In this document: one piece after another, positions 46,492 to 53,934 of the stretch
Position numbering within the stretch: the stretch's first letter is position 1
Layout of the letters: every line of letters begins with the position of its first letter
Assembly: GCF_024181285.1 (NCBI RefSeq)
Contig: NZ_CP051201.1
Location: 2,852,001 to 2,916,000, forward strand
Reading direction: 5' to 3'
DNA: 64,000 nt
DNA from: Treponema sp. OMZ 790
Lineage (GTDB): Bacteria > Spirochaetota > Spirochaetia > Treponematales > Treponemataceae
The notes under the pieces: model-generated
Told to the model about the DNA's origin: nothing
Databases searched by the model: none
What the model saw: the letters and a program-made list of their open reading frames with translations, nothing else
Position numbers and translations under genes: made by a program

Positions 46492-47176
46492 TGTTCTTTT
46501 AGGAAGAATAACAGCCGGTGATTATATTGAACAGAAAAAAGCGGAAATAGCAGCACAAGAAAAAGCAAGAGCCGAAGCCGAGGCAAAACGGATAGCAGAA
46601 GAAAAAGCTGAAAGGGAAAGACTTGAAAAAGAAAGACTTAAGCAAGAGGAAGAAAATCGTAAGAGAGAAGATAAAATAACTAATCCTTCTCCCAGCCCTG
46701 CCCCTGATACTGATCCTAACAATCCTGATGAACCTATAGATAATGATAGAGATGATAATGAGGATAATAATGAAGAAACAATAACTACTCCGCCTGACAA
46801 CACCGGCGGAGGAAATGGAACACCGCCTAAAGATGGTGACGGCGAAAGTCCTGCTCCTCCTTCCGAAGAAAATCCTTCTCCCGAAAACGGCGGAGGAGAT
46901 AGCGGCGGCAATGAACCTGAACCTCCAAGCCCGCCCGGAGGCGGAGGCAGCGGAACAATTTATATGCCTTGGAGTACCGATACAGGCAATGAGTATTATT
47001 TGGATACTTTGTACGGCACAAAACCTTTTAGTGCACAAGAATCTGGTGCATTTAATTCTACAATCATAAGTAACGAATTATCCGCCTTACAGCCTGTAAC
47101 AAGTTTAAATGTTGCGGGGTTCCCTGGAAACGATACTGCAATAAAACACTTGACTGCTATTACACACAAATGTTAA
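46412..47176 (+). pseudogene. E1 C-terminal part (frameshifted): helix, Pro-rich linker, conserved C-terminal domain
   Basis: The frame opens at 46412, but homology with the other E proteins begins around VLLGRITAGDYIEQKK (from ~46490). A charged helix (EAEAKRIAEEKAERERLEKE), an acidic Pro/Gly linker and the C-terminal domain (TGNEYYLDTLYGTKPFSAQE ... NVAGF) follow. DNA from 46622 to 47010 is base-for-base identical to E4 (56222-56610). A single-base indel around 46465-46485 would rejoin it to the leader-bearing fragment. Without its own start site it is unlikely to be exported. Its last codons contain the promoter of L5. Confidence 0.65.
46622..47010 (+). repeat. 389-bp block identical to 56222-56610
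   Basis: The linker-encoding DNA of E1 and E4 is identical over this stretch, at a spacing of exactly 9,600 bases; single differences appear at 46621, 47011 and 47017. This points to recent duplication or gene conversion. Confidence 0.9.
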
Positions 47177-47179
47177 AAT
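47150..47179 (+). promoter_or_regulatory. Array promoter 1 (before L5)
   Basis: TTGACT (47150-47155), 18 bases, TAAAAT (47174-47179), lying inside the last codons of E1. The same cassette recurs before L6 and L8, each followed by CTTAA..ATGGAGGTTATA. Confidence 0.65.
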
Positions 47180-47198
47180 CTTAAATATGGAGGTTATA

Positions 47199-48518
47199 AT
47201 GCAAAACAACAAATTAAAACTAATCTTTATCTTAATATTGGCAGCATTTATATTTTCGTGTTCTAAAGAAGTTAAAGAACCTGGGGAAGAAAAAAACTCT
47301 GTAGTAAAAAATGAAGTGACAGAAAACAAACCTTTAGTAATACTTGAATATAGTGTCTCTCCAAAAAGAACTATACAAATTGCACAAAGTTCTGAAACAG
47401 AAGAAGATGATGATGATGATGATGATGATGATATTGATTTTACTGAAGAAGCCCCGCCGATCGTACTAACTGATGAAAACACACCTGAAACAGAGCTTAT
47501 AAAATTACTGGAAAGTAGAAAACTATATGCATGGAAGCTAAATGAGATCCAACTAGAAATCAATATGTACGATATTTATGGAAATTCGTATGAGGAATTT
47601 GAAAAAAGCGGTATTGATCACCTAAACAGACAAAAAAATATAGAAATACTAAAAATTGATTCGGATAACAAAAATATTTATTGTAAACAGACATTAAATC
47701 TTCCAAGCGGAAAAAAATTAATATATGATGTTGCCTACAGTTTTTATCCATATTCAGAAAAATTTGCTTACACAAATTATGAGTTAAGGGGGCCCCCCGT
47801 AATAACCGATAGGCAAGTACAGGAATCAAAAAGAGTTCATGGAAAAATAACGGAAGCCGAAAACGATGTAAACAAAAATAAAAATATTAAAATATTTGAA
47901 AAATATATAAATAAATACACTAAGGAGCATCGGCGTAAAACGGGTGATAAGCCGTATAAGGTATTTGATTATGTAAAAGGGAACTTCACTGGTTCAGGAA
48001 AAGATGAATATATAGTTTTATTTACAGCTCCTTTTACCAAAACTGAAAAGGAAGACGGGGTATTTTTTCTGGAGTATAGCTATATAAAATACATTGAATG
48101 TTTTATTATGGAAAACGGCAAAGTAATTAAAATGTATCAACTCCCGGGGTGGTGGGGGCATATTGTACCGAGAGAAAAAACAAAAATAAATTTAGGAGAG
48201 CAATTTTCTTTTGGATGGATTGCCGATTTTAATCAAAACGGAATAAACGAGATATTTGTTCACCGCAAAGAGGTATTCGGTTCAAGTTTTTTCTCAATAG
48301 AATTTATTGATAATAGATTTGTCGAAATACCTATCACCGGCAAAGGAGACATTCTTAAATCAGTTGACTGGGAACAATCTAAACTAGTAATTGAAAATTA
48401 TCCGTTTAAATCACTAGTGTTGGATTCTAAAGGCACACAGCCTAAATATTTTGCGGAATACCAATGGAATGAAAAAGAACGTTGCTATGTTCTTTTATCA
48501 AATAAACAATATAAATAA
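47199..48518 (+). CDS. Lipoprotein L5, array subfamily B (putative immunity partner of E2)
   Basis: 439 residues from ATG 47199 with GGAGG upstream. The signal peptide MQNNKLKLIFILILAAFIFS is almost identical to L1 and L3, also in DNA. A run of nine aspartates (47405-47431, GAT repeats) lies at ~70. The body relates to L7 (EILKIDSDNKNIYCKQTLNL, VHGKITEAENDVNKNK) and has KGNFTGSGKDEYIVLFT and WIADFNQNGINEIFVH. It lies 11 bases before E2, whose M23-type domain resembles that of E3, the partner of L7; subfamily and effector type thus agree. Confidence 0.78.
   Translation: MQNNKLKLIFILILAAFIFSCSKEVKEPGEEKNSVVKNEVTENKPLVILEYSVSPKRTIQIAQSSETEEDDDDDDDDDIDFTEEAPPIVLTDENTPETELIKLLESRKLYAWKLNEIQLEINMYDIYGNSYEEFEKSGIDHLNRQKNIEILKIDSDNKNIYCKQTLNLPSGKKLIYDVAYSFYPYSEKFAYTNYELRGPPVITDRQVQESKRVHGKITEAENDVNKNKNIKIFEKYINKYTKEHRRKTGDKPYKVFDYVKGNFTGSGKDEYIVLFTAPFTKTEKEDGVFFLEYSYIKYIECFIMENGKVIKMYQLPGWWGHIVPREKTKINLGEQFSFGWIADFNQNGINEIFVHRKEVFGSSFFSIEFIDNRFVEIPITGKGDILKSVDWEQSKLVIENYPFKSLVLDSKGTQPKYFAEYQWNEKERCYVLLSNKQYK
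47405..47431 (+). repeat. GAT trinucleotide repeat (poly-Asp tract in L5)
   Basis: About eight to nine consecutive GAT codons encoding Asp. Being triplets, length changes would keep the frame and alter only the acidic tract. Confidence 0.85.
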
Positions 48519-48529
48519 GGAGAAGATTT

Positions 48530-49870
48530 ATGGAAGATGATTTTTTTATTCCTTATAAACCCGATGCAGTAATTGACTACTCCAATGCTGCAACTACAGG
48601 ATCTAGGGAAAATGTTGATTCTGTTCATTTTATGACAAATGGAAAAGTTGTAAAAATTTTTAAGGATTATGACAAGTTAAGTGATGAGGATAAAGTATCC
48701 CCGGTATATGCCTATGGAAATTATGTAATTATAGAAGATAAAGATGGGTTTAAAATAAGATATGCACATCTTTCTACTGTTGAGGAAGGATTAAAAGTAG
48801 GTGGTGAAGTAAAAATGGATCAACAAGTTGGAATTCAAGGAGACACAGGTAATGGTCCTAAACATACACATATTTCTATCCATGCTCCAGGATTTTCATA
48901 TTATAAACATACAATTCCGATGTATGAATATATGCTCAAGAATGGCCGTCTAAGAGATGATGTGGTATATCCTACAAATAAGGCCGTATCTGGAAAGTAT
49001 GGAACGGAATATATACCTAATCCTCAATTTTTTCATGAGGGGGATGATATGTCGGGACATATACTGGTTTCAGGTTATAATCCTGCAGGTTTTAAAATAA
49101 CACATGAGATTATGGAAAGCCTTAAGCCTAGCAGTGATATACAAAAAAATAAAAAAGCTGCTATGGCTTTGCAAGATAGAATTAATATAACCCGTGCAAT
49201 TTTGGATATTCCAGAGCCTAAGAACTATAGTATATCTGACTTCCTTTTAGGAAAGATCACATTAGGTGAATATTTGACTGATCAAAAGATCAAGGAAAAA
49301 CTAAAAGCCGAAGCTGAGGCAAAACGAATAGCAGAAGAAAAAGCGGCACAAGAAAAGGCTGAAAAAGAAAGACAGGATAAAGAAAAGCTTGCACGTGAGG
49401 ATGAAGAAAGAAGAAGAAAAGAGGGAGGAAATAATCCTAGCCCCAATCCTAAAAAACCTGATGAGGATAGAAGCGAACCCATATTAGATGAAGATGACCG
49501 CCCCGGACGTAGAAATAAAAAAGGCGAAAAGCCGATAAAATCACCGCCTAAAAAAGACGGCGGAGGAAATAATCCCCCTCCTCCTAAGAAAGGTCAACCT
49601 CCTCAAAACGGAGGTGGTGGAGGAAGTAAACCTAAGCCTCCAAAAATTCCAAAACCTGGCGATATGATACCTCTAAGCATCGATACAAACAACGAATATT
49701 ATTTAGGCTCGTTATACGGTACAAAACCTTTTAGTGCACAAGAATCGAGTGCATTTAATTCTACAATCATAAGTAATGAATTATCCGCATTACAACCGAT
49801 AACAAATTTAAATGTTGCAGGGTTTCCTGTAAACGATACTGCAATAAAAGAAGATCCGTTTGGGGTGTAG
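48530..49870 (+). CDS. E2: M23-motif protein with shared C-terminal domain, lacking the GG leader
   Basis: 446 residues; AAGGAGAAG precedes ATG 48530. No double-glycine leader: the protein begins about where the leader of E3 ends. M23-type motifs appear in the order YAH (H80), HTH (112-114), then HEGDD (H169, D173), with the usual lead-in VSGKYGTEY just before the last; in ordinary M23 enzymes the HxGxD motif comes first. An early VIDYS may be a decayed first motif. Next come a linker region (LLGKITLGEYL), a charged helix (~260-300), a Pro/Gly/Lys-rich linker and the conserved C-terminal domain. DNA 49306-49587 is identical to E3. Likely a peptidoglycan endopeptidase-type effector; export without a leader is doubtful. 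Confidence 0.72.
   Translation: MEDDFFIPYKPDAVIDYSNAATTGSRENVDSVHFMTNGKVVKIFKDYDKLSDEDKVSPVYAYGNYVIIEDKDGFKIRYAHLSTVEEGLKVGGEVKMDQQVGIQGDTGNGPKHTHISIHAPGFSYYKHTIPMYEYMLKNGRLRDDVVYPTNKAVSGKYGTEYIPNPQFFHEGDDMSGHILVSGYNPAGFKITHEIMESLKPSSDIQKNKKAAMALQDRINITRAILDIPEPKNYSISDFLLGKITLGEYLTDQKIKEKLKAEAEAKRIAEEKAAQEKAEKERQDKEKLAREDEERRRKEGGNNPSPNPKKPDEDRSEPILDEDDRPGRRNKKGEKPIKSPPKKDGGGNNPPPPKKGQPPQNGGGGGSKPKPPKIPKPGDMIPLSIDTNNEYYLGSLYGTKPFSAQESSAFNSTIISNELSALQPITNLNVAGFPVNDTAIKEDPFGV
49306..49587 (+). repeat. 282-bp block identical to 53335-53616
   Basis: The helix/linker-coding DNA of E2 is identical to that of E3 (offset 4,029 bases). E1/E4 share a different linker type, so there are two linker alleles, A and B. 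Confidence 0.85.
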
Positions 49871-49890
49871 GGAATTTAAATATAAAACAC

Positions 49891-49920
49891 TTGACAACTT
49901 TTATATATAGATGTTAAAAT
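49891..49920 (+). promoter_or_regulatory. Array promoter 2 (before L6)
   Basis: TTGACA (49891-49896), 18 bases, TAAAAT (49915-49920), then CTTAAGGTATGGAGGTTATA; the same cassette as before L5 and L8. Confidence 0.7.
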
Positions 49921-49940
49921 CTTAAGGTATGGAGGTTATA

Positions 49941-50894
49941 GTGAAAAAAGACAAATTAAAACTTATTTTTATCTTAATATTAGCGGTTTTTTTATTTTCG
50001 TGTTCTAAAGAAGTTAAAAAACAGAAGCCTGTCGAAGCAAAAGTTGAAACATCTATAAAAACAGAGTCTCAGTCTAAAGAAACTCAGGTAAAAGAAGAAA
50101 AAACGGAAAAAGAAAAAGAGGTTGTAGCCGAAGATTCTGATAAAGAAACTGAAAAAGAGGGGCTTAAATATCTTTCCGATGAAAAGCACTATATGGCAAA
50201 GGGAAGTTTATTATTTTATAACTTAAATATAAATGACACCTATGAACAGGCATTAGCCAAATTAAAAGAGTTCGGAGTTAACGGTTTATATCCTACAGCA
50301 ATGATGCCTAAAAGTTTACAAGAGATGGGCTGTAAGGCTTACATTCCTGATTATAAAACTTTAGGGAAAGACGCAAGTAATGATTTTTATATAATCTTTA
50401 AAGATGACAAAATAATAAGATTTATCAAGTTTTTTGCTTATGATATAGGATTTTATAAATTTTATCTTCCCGATTCAAAAAGAGTTGCCTTTGATGCACT
50501 CGATTTAAAAAAGTCAAGCGGGAAAGGCTATACATATTATGAAACGCCGGATTATGATTCATATACAAAGGAAAATAATGTTATTTATCGAAGCGAGGTA
50601 TACTATCCGACAGAGGCGACAACCATTATAATGACCAGAGACGGGTATAAAACCTATTTTGAAGAAGCTGATCGAAGATCCGACGATATCTTAGAACTTG
50701 GAGATTTATATTTTTATGGTCTACACATAAAAGATGATATGGAAACAGTAAAAACAAAACTTGACAGCCATGGTATCATTTATAAAAAGGTATTTTTTGA
50801 ACCAAAGTCATATCTGTTTGATGACGTTTTGGATGCCGAGTTCAAGTATAGACTAGACGGTGTTGAAAGTACGGATGAAAAGGTTACTGTCTGA
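49941..50894 (+). CDS. Lipoprotein L6, array signal peptide with an unrelated body (interrupted by TGA)
   Basis: 317 residues from GTG 49941 (GGAGG upstream). The signal peptide (MKKDKLKLIFILILAVFLFS, Cys21) and the following KEVKKQK match the array, but the rest lacks the NFTNSG and DFNQNG motifs and shows a different fold, with two similar segments (LLFYNLNINDTYEQALAKLK and LYFYGLHIKDDMETVKTKLD). The TGA at 50892 is followed by 75 open codons in the same frame to 51122, suggesting a nonsense mutation. Either a truncated but functional lipoprotein or a decaying gene. It has no effector directly after it; L7 and E3 follow. Confidence 0.68.
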   Translation: MKKDKLKLIFILILAVFLFSCSKEVKKQKPVEAKVETSIKTESQSKETQVKEEKTEKEKEVVAEDSDKETEKEGLKYLSDEKHYMAKGSLLFYNLNINDTYEQALAKLKEFGVNGLYPTAMMPKSLQEMGCKAYIPDYKTLGKDASNDFYIIFKDDKIIRFIKFFAYDIGFYKFYLPDSKRVAFDALDLKKSSGKGYTYYETPDYDSYTKENNVIYRSEVYYPTEATTIIMTRDGYKTYFEEADRRSDDILELGDLYFYGLHIKDDMETVKTKLDSHGIIYKKVFFEPKSYLFDDVLDAEFKYRLDGVESTDEKVTV

Positions 50895-51122
50895 AATTAT
50901 AATGGCAAAGTTATATATTTAAGGGTCTATCCTACTGATGAAGATACATATATATTAATGCATTGTTTTCAAAGAAAATACAAAGTTTTTGAAGGTATTG
51001 GATCACCTACATGGTATGGTGCTAAAATGGGTAGATATAAATATAATTTTCGGTTAATGAGTGGAAGCGATTTTATGTTTGAAATGTCAGATGAAAGTGT
51101 ATATTATTATTATTATTATTAA
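50895..51122 (+). pseudogene. Distal part of L6 after an in-frame stop
   Basis: In the frame of L6 the sequence stays open after TGA, reading NYNGKVIYLRVYPTDEDTYI and onward to a tyrosine run, with TAA at 51120-51122. The residue pattern looks like coding sequence. A TAT repeat (51101-51120) encodes the terminal Tyr run. Confidence 0.6.
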
Positions 51123-51156
51123 TTATGGAGGGAAAGTATGAAATGGAGAGGTTATA

Positions 51157-52356
51157 ATGCAAAGTAACAAATCAAAACTTATTTTTATCGTAATCTTAGC
51201 GGTTCTTTTATTTTCATGTTCTAAAGAGGTTAAAGAACCTGCGGAACAAAAAACTTTAACTGAAAGTAAAACCGCCGAAGATATGGCGAAAGAAACATTA
51301 ATTATGCACCAGGATAAAAAAGTTATATTATCCGGTGGTTATATTGAAACTGAAAATCCGGAGTTTGACAGGTATAAAGGATGGGATATAAGATATCAAG
51401 AAAGTGATTTTGTAATAGCATGTGAAAGAAATGCCGGTCAAGATGGTTATAAAAATGCAGAAGAAATAGCTATATCTACAATTAATGAATATCCCGGTAT
51501 GGAAATATTAAAGATAGACAGTGAAAATAAAGAAATTATCGCTAAGCAAATAAAAAAATCATGTACAGGAAAAAGAGAGGTTACATATAATGCCGTATAT
51601 AAATACTTTGATGAGCCTAAAACATTTGCATATATAAAATGTGAATTAGAAAAGCCAAATATAAAAGCTCCTAAAAAAGCTGTAAAAAGACAAGTGCATG
51701 GAGAAATAACAGAATCACAAGATGATCCTGACAAAGATGCACATATAAAACTTTTTGAAAACTATATAAACATGCATAGACCTTTCCATAAATATGAAGA
51801 TGATAAAAAACCTTATGAAGTACTTGATTACATAAAAGGTAATTTTACAAATTCGGGTAAAGATGAATATATAGTTTGTCTAACACAAGGTACAAAGATT
51901 GATGATTTTTCAGGAGACACATATAAAGAATCAGATGCTGCCTGTTGTTTTATTTTAGAAAACAAAAAAATATTAAAGGTCTATAAACTACCTGCTATTT
52001 TTGGAAGCCAGTTTTTTCCAACTGACACAAACAACTTAGGCTATAATTTTTTTCATGGCTGGATAGCGGATTTTAACCAAAATGGAATAAACGAAATATT
52101 TTTTTTATGCAATTATTTATATTCTTCTCAATTAATAGCAATAGAATTTAATGGTGAATTATTTAAAAATTACCATATAAGTAGCTTCGTAATTAAAGAT
52201 TTGAAAATTGATTGGGATAACCGGATAATTAAGATTAAACATAATACTGATTATGTTATATTAAATACTGAAAGCGAATACTATATACAGACAGTTCAAT
52301 GGAATGAAGAGGATAATTGTTATTGGGCTATATCTGATATACTTCAACCAAAATAA
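51157..52356 (+). CDS. Lipoprotein L7, array subfamily B (putative immunity partner of E3)
   Basis: 399 residues; signal peptide to LLFSC (Cys21), then KEVKEPAEQK as in L1. The body is the L5 type: MEILKIDSENKEIIAKQIKK, RQVHGEITESQDDPDKDAHI, KGNFTNSGKDEYIVCLT and GWIADFNQNGINEIFF. It lies 22 bases before E3, which has the same M23-type domain as E2 (partner of L5). ATG 51157 has GGAGAGG upstream. Function inferred as periplasmic immunity or receptor. Confidence 0.77.
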   Translation: MQSNKSKLIFIVILAVLLFSCSKEVKEPAEQKTLTESKTAEDMAKETLIMHQDKKVILSGGYIETENPEFDRYKGWDIRYQESDFVIACERNAGQDGYKNAEEIAISTINEYPGMEILKIDSENKEIIAKQIKKSCTGKREVTYNAVYKYFDEPKTFAYIKCELEKPNIKAPKKAVKRQVHGEITESQDDPDKDAHIKLFENYINMHRPFHKYEDDKKPYEVLDYIKGNFTNSGKDEYIVCLTQGTKIDDFSGDTYKESDAACCFILENKKILKVYKLPAIFGSQFFPTDTNNLGYNFFHGWIADFNQNGINEIFFLCNYLYSSQLIAIEFNGELFKNYHISSFVIKDLKIDWDNRIIKIKHNTDYVILNTESEYYIQTVQWNEEDNCYWAISDILQPK

Positions 52357-52378
52357 ATTTTTAAATTTAAGGAGATTG

Positions 52379-53911
52379 ATGATCATAATGAATGAAAGCC
52401 GTTTTATTTTATCAAATCACAGTTTTAGTAAAAAACAAGAGAAAGGTAATTATATTATTTTAAACGAGAGCAATCTTAAATTAATAAGAGGAGGTCGTGA
52501 TATTGGTCCATTAGAGGAATTTGATACTGAAACTGGACTAAAAAATCCTTCACAAAAACAAATTAGATATAATGAATGGGATATATATTCTATAAAAGGC
52601 GGCGAAGTTGTACATGTATATACTAAAGACTCCGGTAGTGCATATGGTAACAATATAATAATAAAAGATAATGAGGGCAATTATGTAAGATATGCTCATT
52701 TAGAGGCTGTTAATGTTGTAAAAGGTCAAAAAATAAAACAGGGAGATATAATAGGTATCATGGGCAATACAGGTACCGGCGATACTAAAAATCCTAGTGA
52801 TAAAGAATATAATAGACATTTACATGTTTCTGTATACCCTCCTACAAAAAATAGAAAAGAAAGACAAAATTTTCGCTCATCTGAAGCAACAATTAATCCG
52901 GCACAATACATACTTGACGGCGGAACCTATCCTTGCAATACAAAAGTTTCAGGCAAATACAAGAGAAAATATCCCGGAATAATAAATAAAACAGATATAA
53001 TACCATGGTATCTTCACGAAGGACTTGATTTTTCAGGCAGGCCAACAAATCTAATTCCCGGCTGGAAATATGGAATATATGCAACAGGATATTTAGATAA
53101 CGCTAAAGAATATGAATATTTGGACTCCTTAAAGAGAGAAAAAGAAATTACAGCTAAGAGTATGTATAATAATGCTGTTATTTCCACTGAAACTACTGCG
53201 TTATTGCTCGGACTTGATCTACCTAAAAACTATAAGGATAAAATAAAAAAATCTGTTGGCATATCACTTGCTGAAATTTCTGAGACTGAAAGAAAAAGAT
53301 TTATCAAACTTTATGAAGCACAAGAAAAAGCAATAGCCGAAGCTGAGGCAAAACGAATAGCAGAAGAAAAAGCGGCACAAGAAAAGGCTGAAAAAGAAAG
53401 ACAGGATAAAGAAAAGCTTGCACGTGAGGATGAAGAAAGAAGAAGAAAAGAGGGAGGAAATAATCCTAGCCCCAATCCTAAAAAACCTGATGAGGATAGA
53501 AGCGAACCCATATTAGATGAAGATGACCGCCCCGGACGTAGAAATAAAAAAGGCGAAAAGCCGATAAAATCACCGCCTAAAAAAGACGGCGGAGGAAATA
53601 ATCCCCCTCCTCCTAAAAATAATCCGCCTCCCAAAAAAGGAGGAGGTGGTGGAGGAAGTAAACCTAAGCCTCCAAGAATTCCAAGACCCGGCGATATGAT
53701 ACCGCTAAGTGCTGATACAAACAATGAATATTATTTAGGCTCGTTATACGGTACAAAACCTTTTAGCGCACAGGAATCGAGTGCATTTAATTCTACAATC
53801 ATAAGTAATGAATTATCCGCCTTACAGCCTGTAACAAGTTTAAATGTTGCGGGGTTCCCTGTAAACGATTCTGCAATAAAAGACTTGACGGCTATTACAC
53901 ATATATGTTAA
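52379..53911 (+). CDS. E3: double-glycine-leader M23-motif effector
   Basis: 510 residues from ATG 52379 (AAGGAG upstream; ATG 52388 is an alternative). A long leader ends LNESNLKLIRGG at residue 39, the C39 consensus. M23 motifs: YAH (H107), HLH (147-149) and a regular M23 end (INPAQYIL), then after a VSGKY lead-in HEGLDFSG (H213, D217). All five zinc/catalytic residues exist but with HxGxD last, so the domain is either circularly permuted or a degenerate domain followed by a partial second. The charged helix, linker (allele B) and C-terminal domain (NNEYYLGSLYGTKPFSAQES) follow. Likely secreted by the nearby C39 exporter and aimed at peptidoglycan. Confidence 0.78.
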   Translation: MIIMNESRFILSNHSFSKKQEKGNYIILNESNLKLIRGGRDIGPLEEFDTETGLKNPSQKQIRYNEWDIYSIKGGEVVHVYTKDSGSAYGNNIIIKDNEGNYVRYAHLEAVNVVKGQKIKQGDIIGIMGNTGTGDTKNPSDKEYNRHLHVSVYPPTKNRKERQNFRSSEATINPAQYILDGGTYPCNTKVSGKYKRKYPGIINKTDIIPWYLHEGLDFSGRPTNLIPGWKYGIYATGYLDNAKEYEYLDSLKREKEITAKSMYNNAVISTETTALLLGLDLPKNYKDKIKKSVGISLAEISETERKRFIKLYEAQEKAIAEAEAKRIAEEKAAQEKAEKERQDKEKLAREDEERRRKEGGNNPSPNPKKPDEDRSEPILDEDDRPGRRNKKGEKPIKSPPKKDGGGNNPPPPKNNPPPKKGGGGGGSKPKPPRIPRPGDMIPLSADTNNEYYLGSLYGTKPFSAQESSAFNSTIISNELSALQPVTSLNVAGFPVNDSAIKDLTAITHIC

Positions 53912-53914
53912 AAT
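53885..53914 (+). promoter_or_regulatory. Array promoter 3 (before L8)
   Basis: TTGACG (53885-53890), 18 bases, TAAAAT (53909-53914), within the last codons of E3, followed by CTTAAGATATGGAGGTTATA. It would drive L8, E4 and the secretion genes. Confidence 0.7.
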
Positions 53915-53934
53915 CTTAAGATATGGAGGTTATA

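Noticed and set aside
46499..47038. Long minus-strand frames over the E1 linker (also at 49282-49482, 53311-53724, 56146-56511)
   Set aside because: They are antisense shadows of the Pro/Gly/Glu-rich linker codons, repeat wherever the linker repeats, and lack ribosome-binding sites.
47405..47431. CRISPR-like or phase-variable repeat
   Set aside because: A simple in-frame GAT run within L5; no spacer structure, and triplet changes do not shift the frame.
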